From positions 1 to 64,000 of the forward strand of contig NZ_JARXVM010000004.1 of NCBI RefSeq assembly GCF_029892285.1: 64,000 nt of DNA. The letters run 5' to 3'. The translations under genes were made by a program, and so were the position numbers. Position 1 is the stretch's first letter; each line of letters begins with the position of its first letter. The notes beneath the pieces are model-generated. The model did no database searches, was not told the DNA's origin, and worked only from the letters and a program-made list of their open reading frames with translations. Origin of the DNA: Rhizobium sp. SG_E_25_P2. GTDB taxonomy: Bacteria > Pseudomonadota > Alphaproteobacteria > Rhizobiales > Rhizobiaceae. Shown here piece by piece: positions 33,798 to 42,605 of the stretch.

Positions 33798-34571
33798 ATG
33801 TTGAAGTCACTACAAGGCAAAACGGTCATCGTCACCGGCGGCAGTCGCGGAATTGGCAAGGGTATCGCTCTCCGGTTTGGCGAGGCGGGATTGAACGTTC
33901 TCGTCGTATCGCGCAGCCAGTCCCATGCGGACACGGTCGCTGAAGACATTGGCGCCAACGCCTCCGGCTTCGCGGCCGATGTCAGCACCGAAGAAGGATG
34001 CCGGTTGATGGCCGAGGCTGCCATTGACCGGTTTGGCGGCATCGATGTTCTTTGCGCCAATGCCGGAATTTTCCCTGCGGCAAGACTCGGTGAAATGACC
34101 GCAGCCGACTTCGACCATGTGATATCGACCAACCTCAAGAGCACATTTCTGAGCGTCTCGGCGGTTCTGCCGGCTATGACGCGCGCGGGTTCTGGCCGAA
34201 TTATCATCACCTCGTCGATCACGGGTCCGATCACCGGATATCCCGGTTGGGCGCATTACGGGGCAAGCAAGGCTGGCCAGCTTGGTTTCATGCGCACCGC
34301 CGCCATCGAGCTTGCGCCGAAGAACATCACCGTCAATGCGGTGATGCCCGGCAACATCATGACCGAGGGGCTGGAAGGGAACGGACCGGACTATATCGCG
34401 GCGATGGAGGCATCGGTGCCGTTGCGCCGTCTGGGGACGCCGGCGGATATCGCCAATGCAGCGCTGTTTTTTGCGTCAGAGGAGGCTGCCTATATTACGG
34501 GGCAGTCGATCGTCGTCGATGGAGGTCAGATTCTGCCGGAATCGCTGGGCGCGCTCGAGGCGATGGGCTGA
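33798..34571 (+). CDS. Short-chain dehydrogenase/reductase (FabG-like)
   Basis: A 257-residue SDR with TGGSRGIGKGIA at the N-terminus, NAGI in the central strand, catalytic Ser in TSSITG and YGASK. The C-terminal GQSIVVDGGQ is typical of FabG-like enzymes. It is transcribed away from the PotABCD-like operon and toward the PLP enzyme. It may oxidise an amino alcohol or reduce the aldehyde made by the phospho-lyase; the substrate is not known. Confidence 0.87.
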   Translation: MLKSLQGKTVIVTGGSRGIGKGIALRFGEAGLNVLVVSRSQSHADTVAEDIGANASGFAADVSTEEGCRLMAEAAIDRFGGIDVLCANAGIFPAARLGEMTAADFDHVISTNLKSTFLSVSAVLPAMTRAGSGRIIITSSITGPITGYPGWAHYGASKAGQLGFMRTAAIELAPKNITVNAVMPGNIMTEGLEGNGPDYIAAMEASVPLRRLGTPADIANAALFFASEEAAYITGQSIVVDGGQILPESLGALEAMG

Positions 34572-34577
34572 GAAAGT

Positions 34578-34610
34578 GGGAGGGGCGGGCAAGTCTGCGC
34601 CCGACCTCCC
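34578..34610. terminator. Bidirectional hairpin between convergent genes
   Basis: GGGAGG (34578-34583) and CGGGC (34586-34590) pair with GCCCG (34599-34603) and CCTCCC (34605-34610), with a small internal bulge. It lies in the 56-base gap between the convergent SDR and aminotransferase genes. There is no T run, so it may act as a transcript-end stabiliser or a weak terminator. Confidence 0.5.
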
Positions 34611-34627
34611 GCAGTAGTCCAGCTTCC

Positions 34628-35956
34628 TCAGCGACCCCCGAGGATGTTGTCGAGGGTCGCTGTGAACAGATCGACATCGTTTCGGGCGAAACAGAGCGGC
34701 GGACGGATTTTCAGCGTCGCGCCAAATTTTCCGGCGGCGCCGATCAGGATGCCGTTCAGCTTCAACTGATTGATAACATGGGTCGCGAATACGGCGTCAG
34801 GCGCGCCGTGGACCGGCTCGACGAAATCGAGACCGAGAAACAGGCCCGCGCCTCTTATGTCGCCGATACAGGGATGTCGTTGCATCAGAGATCTGAGCGA
34901 ATTGAGAAGATAGCCGCCGACATCATGGGCGCGGCCGATCAGATCTTCGTCGTCGATCACGTCCAGCACGGCCTTGCCCGCCGCAGCAGCCACGGGATTT
35001 CCGCCGAACGTGTTGAAATAGCCGGTTTGCTCGCAGAATTGCTCCAGATAATCGGGACGGGTGACCACGCCGCCCATCGGGAACCCATTGCCCATCGGCT
35101 TGCCCATGGTCACAATATCAGGCGTTAGGCCGTGGCGTTCGAAGCCCCAGAGCCCGCCACCGGTGCGACCGAAGCCAGGCTGCACTTCGTCCGCGATCAG
35201 CAGGCCGCCCGCGCGTCGGACCAGACCGACAGCTTTGGTCAAAAAGCCTGGCGGATCCGCGTAGATGCCGTCGCTCGAGAAGATCGTGTCGACGATAAGG
35301 GCAGCAAGTCCGATTCCTCGCTCCGCAAGCGCTGTGATCGCGGCATCCACCGACGCGGCGAAACTGTCTGCGACGTCGCCATCGGCGGGTGCGGCAGGCG
35401 CGGGAATGACGGCTACAAAAGGAGCGGGCTTGCGTTTGCGCAGCGACGATGGCGAGATTTCCGTCACCAGCGCCGTATTGCCGTGATAGGCCGTCTCGGT
35501 GACGATAAAGCCCTCCGCGCCCGTCACGATCCTGGCGATCCGCATGGCCAGATCATTGCTTTCGCTGCCGGTGCAAGTGAGCACTGCATTGTCGAGTCCC
35601 ACTGGAAAGCGCGACAGCAGGTTTTCCGTATAGGCTTCGACGGTGCGATTGAGATAGCGTGTGTGTATGTTCAGTTGGGCGACCTGGCGGCTGATCGCCT
35701 CGACCACGCGCGGGTGGCAATGCCCGACCGACGGCACATTGTTGTAGACGTCGAGATAACGGCGTCCATCCTTGTCGTAGAGATAGGCGCCTTCGGCGCG
35801 CGCCATCTCGATGGGTTGCTCATAGAAGAGCACGGAGGACGCGCCGAAGCTCTTTTGGCGGCGTGCGACGCGTTCGGCGAGATCCGGCGGAAAGCCTTCC
35901 GCGCGTGACGCGTCGAAACGGTTGAGATCGAGTATTTCCTTGGTCGCGACGCTCAT
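34628..35956 (-). CDS. Class III PLP enzyme, probable amino-alcohol-phosphate phospho-lyase
   Basis: A 442-residue fold-type I PLP enzyme of aminotransferase class III. The PLP lysine is Lys286 in TMGKPMGNG, and Asp256 in IADEVQPGFGR binds the pyridine nitrogen. GSESNDLAMR binds the phosphate. Animal and bacterial relatives include ethanolamine-phosphate and 5-phosphohydroxylysine phospho-lyases (AGXT2L1/2), which remove phosphate and ammonia to give an aldehyde. The gene lies nine bases downstream of an APH-type kinase, which would supply the phosphorylated substrate. An ordinary omega-aminotransferase cannot be excluded from sequence alone. Confidence 0.8.
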   Translation of the reverse strand: MSVATKEILDLNRFDASRAEGFPPDLAERVARRQKSFGASSVLFYEQPIEMARAEGAYLYDKDGRRYLDVYNNVPSVGHCHPRVVEAISRQVAQLNIHTRYLNRTVEAYTENLLSRFPVGLDNAVLTCTGSESNDLAMRIARIVTGAEGFIVTETAYHGNTALVTEISPSSLRKRKPAPFVAVIPAPAAPADGDVADSFAASVDAAITALAERGIGLAALIVDTIFSSDGIYADPPGFLTKAVGLVRRAGGLLIADEVQPGFGRTGGGLWGFERHGLTPDIVTMGKPMGNGFPMGGVVTRPDYLEQFCEQTGYFNTFGGNPVAAAAGKAVLDVIDDEDLIGRAHDVGGYLLNSLRSLMQRHPCIGDIRGAGLFLGLDFVEPVHGAPDAVFATHVINQLKLNGILIGAAGKFGATLKIRPPLCFARNDVDLFTATLDNILGGR

Positions 35957-35965
35957 GGTCGTCCT

Positions 35966-36955
35966 TCAGCTTTGTGCGGCAAGATATCGCTCTGCGAGCG
36001 CCACCGTGCCATCCGTATACGCGGTCCCCATGGATTGGGCGGTCGGTGTCTCGGCATGAGAAGCGATCCAGGCCGTTAACTGCATGCGGCGCAGCATGAT
36101 GAGCATCGGAAGAGCTTCTTCCTGATCTTTGTCGAACGGTGCTGTGCGCCGGTAGCCCTCCAGCCAGGCCGCCATCAAGTCGGGCACATAGGGTTCATGC
36201 TCGATGAAGCTGATGGACGCGGCGAAATCATAGGCAAACCAGGAGAGGCCGCAATCGTCGAAATCGATGACGCCGAGCCGATCGCCTTCGACCAGAAGGT
36301 TCGCCGCCCGCATGTCGCAATGAACGAGGCCGAAGCGGTCCGGTTGGTAGCCGTAGGACGATGTCTGTCGTTCAAGCAGCGCCACCGTTCGTTCCAGTGT
36401 CGCCTTGCCGTCATGCGTCAGCCCGAGCGCTTGACGCCAGTCTCCCCAATAGGCATGCGGCCCGATGATATGGTCGAAATTCCAGATTTTGCGCGCGAAA
36501 GAAGCCGGACGGATCCAGGCTCGGCTATGCACATGCAGACGCGCATTGATTTCGCCAAGCGCGCCGTACCATTTCACCAGGTCCGATTCCGCATCGGGCT
36601 CCTTGCCCGCCATATGGTCGAACGCCACCGCGTAACGTTGGGTGGCTCCATCCGAAAAGCTCTGAAGCAGACTGCCGTCGAGGGCTGTTATCGGTCTCGG
36701 CGTCTCGACCACAGCGTCTTGGCGCAGGGCGTCAATCCAGGCCAGTTCAGACAGGATTTCCTGTCGGCTGTGATAATCCGGCCTGTGGACGCGCACGATG
36801 ATCTTGCGTCCCGCCTGGCTGTCCTCGACGAGAAAAGTTGCGTTTTCCGAGATTGTCAGCAGGCGCAGATCCGCTTCCCTGGAATAGCCCCATACCGGAG
36901 CCAAGCTTTTCACGCCTTCGGCGAGCCGGGAGAGAAAATCTGCATCATACAACAA
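35966..36955 (-). CDS. APH/hydroxylysine-kinase-like phosphotransferase
   Basis: A 329-residue small-molecule kinase of the aminoglycoside-phosphotransferase fold. The catalytic loop is HCDMRAANLL with Asp214 and Asn219, followed by the metal-binding VIDFDDCG (231-234). The layout resembles SrkA, homoserine kinase II and the hydroxylysine kinase AGPHD1. It is first in a two-gene leftward unit with the class III PLP enzyme. The pair suggests phosphorylation of an amino alcohol followed by phosphate and ammonia elimination. An antibiotic-resistance role is unlikely given this context. Confidence 0.82.
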   Translation of the reverse strand: MLYDADFLSRLAEGVKSLAPVWGYSREADLRLLTISENATFLVEDSQAGRKIIVRVHRPDYHSRQEILSELAWIDALRQDAVVETPRPITALDGSLLQSFSDGATQRYAVAFDHMAGKEPDAESDLVKWYGALGEINARLHVHSRAWIRPASFARKIWNFDHIIGPHAYWGDWRQALGLTHDGKATLERTVALLERQTSSYGYQPDRFGLVHCDMRAANLLVEGDRLGVIDFDDCGLSWFAYDFAASISFIEHEPYVPDLMAAWLEGYRRTAPFDKDQEEALPMLIMLRRMQLTAWIASHAETPTAQSMGTAYTDGTVALAERYLAAQS

Positions 36956-36988
36956 TTTGAGTGCCTCAATGATCCGCTTCGTGGCAAA

Positions 36989-37022
36989 TCCAACAATATA
37001 TATGTTGGAATTGCAACATGAA
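36989..37022. promoter_or_regulatory. Palindromic operator candidate upstream of the kinase gene
   Basis: TCCAACA at 36989-36995 and TGTTGGA at 37003-37009 form a perfect 7-bp inverted repeat around ATATATA. TTGCAACATGAA follows at 37011-37022. Both elements recur in the 33489-33797 promoter region. The site is 34 bases upstream of the kinase start, where a repressor could act. Nothing else is seen between 36956 and 37137. Confidence 0.5.
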
Positions 37023-37137
37023 ATCGAACCTTATGGAATATTTGGTGTGGGGATCCGGACGGAAGGCGGTAGCCAAAGTTCGTGAGCCGCCGGTCAAAGC
37101 CCTGTTGTGGGTTGCGAAAAGCCGATACGCCGCCCCG

Positions 37138-38103
37138 TCAAAGGAGAAGCGTCTTATGCTTTTCCTTTATGGTGACGGCGAATTTTTCCGGGCCGAGCTT
37201 CTGGAAAAAAGATCGGAACACGTCGATGAAGACCCTCAGGAATAGGGGTTTCATCGATCCGTACATATCGGCGATGATCAATGTGGGAGGCGGCAGGTCG
37301 TCGAGTATCGGCTTTCTCAGGATCGCGGGGCCATCGGCCGTGGCCCGACCGATCGGACGCATGTTCAGGATGGACATTCCGAGATTGGAGGCGACCGCCG
37401 AACGCACGGTTTCGTAAGAGCGCGTCCGGAACTTGACCTCGGGCCGCGTCGCCAGCACATCGAACAATGTGAGGAGATATGTGGATGTCTGGGGCAGGTC
37501 GAGCAGCACCAGGCGATGGTCGGCGAGATCGGAAATCCACAGAGCTTCCCGAGAAGCGAGGGGGCTGTCGGAATTGATCACCGCGTGAGCGGGCACTTTG
37601 CAGATGCGCGTGACCGAACCGATGATATCGGGACCAATGTCGTAGAGGACAACGAGGTCGACTTCGCCGCTGGCGAGCCATTCCTTCATTTGAACCTGAT
37701 CGCCTTCCTGCAGAACGATGTCGACCTGGTCGCCCACCTCGTCGAGATAGACGCGCAGCATCTCTGGCATGAAGAGAGCGCCGAATGGCTCGAAACAGCC
37801 AATCCGGATCGCGCGCGGCACGCGCCCGCTGAGATCGCCCACGGCCCGACCAAATTCGGTTGCCGCGCCCAGCATGACCCGTGCCGCCTGGATATAGCGT
37901 TCACCCGAGGGTGTCACCACCACGCCGCGCGCCGGCTTGCGGTCGAAGATCTTGGATCCCAACTCGGCCTCGGCGATTGAAATGGCCGCGAGGATAGAGG
38001 ATTGCGAAATGTTCAATGCTTTCGATGCGGCTTGCACGCTTCCGAGCCGGGCGACTTCGCTGACGTAACGCAACTGTCGAATGGTGAGATTCACAGAATG
38101 CAC
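37138..38103 (-). CDS. LysR-family transcriptional regulator
   Basis: A 321-residue LysR-type regulator with an N-terminal winged helix-turn-helix (residues about 8-65, GSVQAASKALNISQSSILAAI) and a two-lobed effector domain. It is divergent from the amidase gene at 38232, so it probably activates the amidase-transporter-oxidoreductase operon. It resembles regulators of amide or nitrile catabolism only in position; the effector is not known. The C-terminal tail is rich in lysine. Confidence 0.9.
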   Translation of the reverse strand: MHSVNLTIRQLRYVSEVARLGSVQAASKALNISQSSILAAISIAEAELGSKIFDRKPARGVVVTPSGERYIQAARVMLGAATEFGRAVGDLSGRVPRAIRIGCFEPFGALFMPEMLRVYLDEVGDQVDIVLQEGDQVQMKEWLASGEVDLVVLYDIGPDIIGSVTRICKVPAHAVINSDSPLASREALWISDLADHRLVLLDLPQTSTYLLTLFDVLATRPEVKFRTRSYETVRSAVASNLGMSILNMRPIGRATADGPAILRKPILDDLPPPTLIIADMYGSMKPLFLRVFIDVFRSFFQKLGPEKFAVTIKEKHKTLLL

Positions 38104-38117
38104 CTTACATAAAATAG

Positions 38118-38137
38118 ATTATATTCTCTGATATTAT
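38118..38137. promoter_or_regulatory. Imperfect LysR-type palindrome between regulator and amidase
   Basis: ATTATAT at 38118-38124 and ATATTAT at 38131-38137 are a near inverted repeat around TCTCTG in an AT-rich stretch. It lies 15 bases upstream of the LysR start and 95 bases before the chosen amidase start. LysR sites usually sit in this place. The spacing differs from the classic T-N11-A form, so confidence is low. Confidence 0.35.
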
Positions 38138-38231
38138 ACAGTTTATGCATTTCAGGAAAGTATGCAGACTGTCTCTATTCCAAAGCCAGCCGGCGGCCGC
38201 GGACCAGTCCAACTCGGTCAAGGTATCCCGC

Positions 38232-39626
38232 ATGCAGTCAGTGAAATTGCCTGAGCGTGAAGGAGACGATCTGTGCCTCATGGGCGCGGAAAGCCTCGCC
38301 TCCGCTTACCGCCGGAAAGATCTGTCTCCCGTTGAGGTGGCCGCAGCCTGCCTGCGTCGCGCCGAAGAAACCAACCCTGCTCTCAACGCCTTCACCTTCA
38401 TCGATCACGAAGGCGCTTTGCGCGCAGCACGGCAGTCGGAAGAGCGTTGGCTGCGCGGCGAACCGCTGTCCGAAAGCGATGGCGCGCCCACCACCCTCAA
38501 GGATATCGTCTGGGTCAGGGATTGGGTGGTCCGCTACGGCAGCGCCGTCACCTCCGCAAAACCTTACGAACAGGACGCGCCGTCGGTGACGCGGCTTCGC
38601 GACGCCGGCGCGGTGTTCATCGCGCAGACGACGACGCCCGAATTCGGCTGGAAAGCCGTGACCGACAGCAAGGCCTGCGGCGTCACCCGCAACCCCTATG
38701 ATCCGACCAAGACGTCAGGCGGCTCATCCGGCGGCGCCGCAGTCGCGGCGGCCGTGGGGGCAGGGGTCTTCCATTTGGGCACCGATGGCGGCGGGTCTAT
38801 CCGCATTCCCTCCGCCTTTTGCGGCGTCACGGGCCTGAAGCCGACCTTTTCTCGCGTTCCCGCCTATCCAGCCAGCGCCTTTGGCACGGTCGCCCATATC
38901 GGGCCGATGACGCGCACCGCGTCGGACGCTCTGGCGATGCTGGAGGTCATGTCGGGCCGGGATCTGCGCGACTGGAGCCAGGGCGTGGGACAGCTTCCCG
39001 AGATCGAACGCCGCCCGATCGCCCTCAAGGGTTTGAGGATCGGATACTGGACCAAACCGCCGGCTGGGCAGCTTGATCTGGAGGTCGGCGCCATCGTCGA
39101 TAAAACGGTCGAGCTCCTGGTCGAACTGGGCGCCGTCGTCGAGCCCTTCGACCTTCCGAGCGTTGATCTGCTCGATCTTTTTCATCACCATTGGTTCACA
39201 GGCGCGGCCGCGAGGCTGGCGCTGATCCCGGAAGGGGAACGGCGCGACATTGATCCCGGCTTTCTCGACATTGCCGAGCAGGGGGCCCGTATGGATGCGC
39301 GCGCGCTCGTCGCCGCCCAGGTGCGTCGCGCCGAATTCGGCGCGCTGATGGATCAGGCGCTCGAAAAATTCGATTTCATCCTGTCTCCCGGCGTCACGGT
39401 TCCCGCCTTCGACGCCGGCCTCGAAGTTCCCGCTGGCTCCGGCCTGTCGCGGTGGACCGAATGGGCGAGTTTCAGCTTTCCCATCAATCTCACGCAGCAA
39501 CCGGCGGCGGTGACGCCGATCGGTCTTACCAGCGCCGGGTTGCCTGTCGCTTTGCAGGTGGTCGGCGCGCGCGGCGCAGACGCTGCTGTTCTGTCATTCC
39601 TTTCCGCTCTTGAGGAGGTGCGCTGA
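38232..39626 (+). CDS. Amidase-signature family amidohydrolase
   Basis: A 464-residue amidase-signature enzyme. The Ser-cisSer-Lys triad is visible as Lys90 in TTLKD, a cis-serine in GGSSGGAA (165-166) and the nucleophile Ser189 in GTDGGGSIRIP. It hydrolyses a C-N amide bond in the cytoplasm. The start at 38232 has AAGG eight bases upstream; ATG 38145 opens a longer frame without a ribosome binding site. It is first in the operon that continues with a HAAT importer and oxidoreductases, which suggests that the imported compound is an amide. Confidence 0.88.
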   Translation: MQSVKLPEREGDDLCLMGAESLASAYRRKDLSPVEVAAACLRRAEETNPALNAFTFIDHEGALRAARQSEERWLRGEPLSESDGAPTTLKDIVWVRDWVVRYGSAVTSAKPYEQDAPSVTRLRDAGAVFIAQTTTPEFGWKAVTDSKACGVTRNPYDPTKTSGGSSGGAAVAAAVGAGVFHLGTDGGGSIRIPSAFCGVTGLKPTFSRVPAYPASAFGTVAHIGPMTRTASDALAMLEVMSGRDLRDWSQGVGQLPEIERRPIALKGLRIGYWTKPPAGQLDLEVGAIVDKTVELLVELGAVVEPFDLPSVDLLDLFHHHWFTGAAARLALIPEGERRDIDPGFLDIAEQGARMDARALVAAQVRRAEFGALMDQALEKFDFILSPGVTVPAFDAGLEVPAGSGLSRWTEWASFSFPINLTQQPAAVTPIGLTSAGLPVALQVVGARGADAAVLSFLSALEEVR

Positions 39627-39692
39627 CGCCAAACGCCTTCTCGCATCCATTCATCTGAGACAACCAAATTCAAAAAAAGAGGGGTAACAAGC

Positions 39693-40991
39693 ATGATGAA
39701 TAGACGATCAGTTCTCCAGGGTTTCATGGGCGCCGGCGCTGCTGGCGCAGCGCTGCTCGCAGACATGAACAGCGAGGCGCGCGCCGCAGAAGGTGAGCCC
39801 ATCGCCATCGGCTCAGCTTTGCCGATGTCTGGCATCGCTGCGGCTGACGGCATCGAGTTCAAGAACGGTCTCGATCTCGCCATCGAGGAAATCAACGCAG
39901 CCGGCGGCGTACTGGGACGTCCGCTCGAACTGCATGTCGAAGACACCAAGGAAATGGGCGCAGACCTGGTCAGCCAGGCCATGCAGCGCCTCATCGACCG
40001 GCATTCCGCGCCGCTGATCATCAATGGTTACAATCTCGGCACCAACATGATCGAGATGGACGTCGCCGCCGACAACGACGTCATCATGATGCACTACAAC
40101 ACGCTGATCTCGCATAACGAGAAGTTCAAGACGGATCCCGAGCGCTATTATGGCTCGTTCCAGGGCGATCCGCCGGAATATTGGTATGGTCCGGGCTGCC
40201 TGAACTTCCTGAAGACGCTTGCCGACGACGGCAAGTGGAAGGCTCCGAACAAGAAGATCGCCATCATCCCCTCGGCCAACGAATATTCCATCGTGATCGC
40301 CAACGCCATTCGCGACAAGGCCAAGGAATTCGGCTTCGAGGTCAGCCTGTTTGAGACGGTGCCGTTTCCAACCAATCAATGGGGACCGACGCTTGCGAAA
40401 ATCCGCCAGGATCCGCCGGCTGCGATCATCGTCACGCATTTCCTGCCGCAGGATCTCGCGCAGTTCATGACGCAGTTTCTCACCGAGCCGACCAACAGCC
40501 TGATCTATATGCAATATGGACCGTCGCTGCCTGCCTTCCGGGAGATCGGCGGCGAGGCTGTCAACGGAGTCATCTATTCGACGGTGATCGGTTGCCTGCC
40601 GGACGAGTTCTCCAAGCCCTATCGCGAAACTTATCGCAAGAAGTTCGGTCCCAGCGCCGCCTATATCACGGGGTCGCAGACCTATGACGGCCTTTGGATG
40701 TGGGCTCTGTCCGCCGCCATTGCCGGCGGCCCCAGCGAACCCTTCAACAAGGAGCAGACGAAAAAGGTCGCGGGCGCCATGCGCAGGCTGGTCTATCGCG
40801 GCGTCAACGGCACCTATCGCGCCGATCCCGCCGGCCAGTCCTCCTATTGCTATCCGACGCAGGTGGCTGACCCCTCGCTGGGCATGCCGCACCAGTTCCT
40901 GCAGCATCAGGATTACAAGACCGATCCCAAACTGATTTCGCCTCCGCTTTACGCCACCGACAGCTTCCTTCTTCCACCCTGGATCAAGTGA
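39693..40991 (+). CDS. HAAT-type ABC transporter substrate-binding protein (LivK/amide-binding-like)
   Basis: A 432-residue type I periplasmic binding protein with a twin-arginine-like leader NRRSVLQGFMGAGAAG and cleavage near ARAAE. The mature start PIAIGSALPMSGIAAADG is typical of branched-chain-amino-acid and short-chain-amide binders. A GAGGGG site supports the start. The mature domain resembles the AmiC/FmdD/UrtA amide- and urea-binding group in general plan. It heads the five-gene importer. Confidence 0.88.
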   Translation: MMNRRSVLQGFMGAGAAGAALLADMNSEARAAEGEPIAIGSALPMSGIAAADGIEFKNGLDLAIEEINAAGGVLGRPLELHVEDTKEMGADLVSQAMQRLIDRHSAPLIINGYNLGTNMIEMDVAADNDVIMMHYNTLISHNEKFKTDPERYYGSFQGDPPEYWYGPGCLNFLKTLADDGKWKAPNKKIAIIPSANEYSIVIANAIRDKAKEFGFEVSLFETVPFPTNQWGPTLAKIRQDPPAAIIVTHFLPQDLAQFMTQFLTEPTNSLIYMQYGPSLPAFREIGGEAVNGVIYSTVIGCLPDEFSKPYRETYRKKFGPSAAYITGSQTYDGLWMWALSAAIAGGPSEPFNKEQTKKVAGAMRRLVYRGVNGTYRADPAGQSSYCYPTQVADPSLGMPHQFLQHQDYKTDPKLISPPLYATDSFLLPPWIK

Positions 40992-41086
40992 GCCGAAGCG
41001 CCGCCTTCGGGCGGCGCACCAGCCTCGTTCTCAAGCGGGTCCGGTTTTTGCATCGGATCTCGACGAAGCGTTAGTGGAGTGAAATC

Positions 41087-41890
41087 ATGGCTGAGCGAAC
41101 CGCTCTGCTTGCCTGCGACACGATCGTGAAACGCTACGGTTCCCTGGCGGCCGTCGATGGGGTGTCTCTCACCGTCGCCGCCGGGGAGGTCGTCGGGATC
41201 GGCGGTCCGAATGGCGCGGGCAAGACCACCTTTTTCGACGTCGTAACCGGCGTCACGCCGGCGACGTCGGGGCAGGTCCTGTTCGAAGGCGCCGACGTGT
41301 CGCAACTAGATGCCGATCGCCTGTGCCAGATGGGCATGGCCCGGACCTTCCAGTTGAATGCGGCGTTTGAAAGCCTGACGGTCCGCGAAAATGTCGAGGT
41401 GGCCGCCTATTTCGGACGGCAACAGCGACGTTTTCCGGGGTTTCGGCTGGGGCGCGCCGCGCGCGCCGTCACGGACGAAGCGCTGGATTTCGTGGGACTG
41501 GCGGACAAGGCGGACGAGAAGGTCGGGCTGCTTCCGGTTCTCGACCGGAAACTGCTGATGATCGCCGGGGCCATGGCCACCAAACCCAAGATTCTTTTTC
41601 TCGATGAACCCGTGGGCGGATTGAATGCCTCCGAGATCGATCTGATCATCGGGCTTGTCCTGCGCATGCGCGAAACCGGCATGACCATCGTGCTCATCGA
41701 GCATGTCATGCGCTTTCTCCTCGCTTTGTCGACCCGCGTCGTCATCATGCATCATGGCAAACTGATCTTCGAAGGGCTTCCCAGCCAGGTGGCCGACGAC
41801 GAAACCGTTGTCGAGACTTATCTGGGACAGGGCGCCAGAGCGCGTCTGAAGAAGTATTTCGATGCGACGCCTGCGGAGGTTCAGGCATGA
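41087..41890 (+). CDS. HAAT ABC transporter ATPase (LivG-like)
   Basis: A 267-residue ATPase with Walker A GPNGAGKTT, Walker B ILFLDEP and H-loop IEHVM. The signature region reads LLPVLDRKLLMIAGA, where LivG usually has a YGQQ-type and other ABC proteins an LSGGQ motif, so this half is degenerate. Its stop overlaps the LivF-like start as ATGA. It would form a heterodimer with that ATPase. Confidence 0.9.
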   Translation: MAERTALLACDTIVKRYGSLAAVDGVSLTVAAGEVVGIGGPNGAGKTTFFDVVTGVTPATSGQVLFEGADVSQLDADRLCQMGMARTFQLNAAFESLTVRENVEVAAYFGRQQRRFPGFRLGRAARAVTDEALDFVGLADKADEKVGLLPVLDRKLLMIAGAMATKPKILFLDEPVGGLNASEIDLIIGLVLRMRETGMTIVLIEHVMRFLLALSTRVVIMHHGKLIFEGLPSQVADDETVVETYLGQGARARLKKYFDATPAEVQA

Positions 41891-42603
41891 CGGCTGCCCC
41901 CTTGTTGCATCTCGACAATGTCAGGTCCGGCTATGATGGCGTCACGGTGCTGAAAGGCGTCGGATTTGAGATCAGGCGCGGCGAATTCGTCACCGTTGTC
42001 GGTCCCAATGGCCATGGCAAATCCACGCTGCTCAAGACCATTTCCGGTCTCGTGCCGCTGCGCGGCGGTTCGATCGAGCTGAACGGCGCGCCGCTTCCCG
42101 GCGAGGCGAGCCGCATTGCCGCATTGGGCGTGGCGCATGTTCCACAAGGCGACATGCTGTTTCCGGAAATGAGCGTCATCGAGAACCTGTTGATGGGCGC
42201 TTATCTTTCGCCGGGCCGCGCTGAGACCAACCGCAGGCTGGAGGAGGTTTTCGAGCTTCTCCCAAAACTTCGCGAGCGGCGACGGCAATTGGCCTCCACG
42301 CTTTCGGGCGGCGAGCGGCGCATGGTCGGCATCGGTCGCGGTCTGATGATGGGCGGCGAATTGATGTTGATCGACGAGCCCTCGCTCGGTCTCGCGCCGC
42401 TGATCATCGAGCAGATCTACGAGGTGATTTCGCGCCTCAGCAAATCGGGTCGCACCGTGCTTCTGGTGGAGGAGAACCCGGCCCGCGTTGCGGATCTCGC
42501 CGACCGTCTGCATCTGCTCGACGACGGCGAAATCGTCTGGTCGGGGCCGCCAGCGGAATTGCTCGAACGCGAAGAACTTCTCGCAACCTATCTGGGAGGC
42601 TGA
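41887..42603 (+). CDS. HAAT ABC transporter ATPase (LivF-like)
   Basis: A 238-residue ATPase with Walker A GPNGHGKST, a canonical signature LSGGERR, Walker B LMLIDEP and the LGLAP segment typical of LivF. It overlaps the LivG-like gene by four bases and supplies the standard signature motif for the pair. The permease gene starts two bases downstream with GTG. Confidence 0.92.
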   Translation: MTAAPLLHLDNVRSGYDGVTVLKGVGFEIRRGEFVTVVGPNGHGKSTLLKTISGLVPLRGGSIELNGAPLPGEASRIAALGVAHVPQGDMLFPEMSVIENLLMGAYLSPGRAETNRRLEEVFELLPKLRERRRQLASTLSGGERRMVGIGRGLMMGGELMLIDEPSLGLAPLIIEQIYEVISRLSKSGRTVLLVEENPARVADLADRLHLLDDGEIVWSGPPAELLEREELLATYLGG

Positions 42604-42605
42604 CC

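Noticed and set aside
35966-36955. Aminoglycoside resistance gene.
   Set aside because: The fold is shared, but the operon with a class III PLP enzyme and a nearby amine importer points to metabolism.
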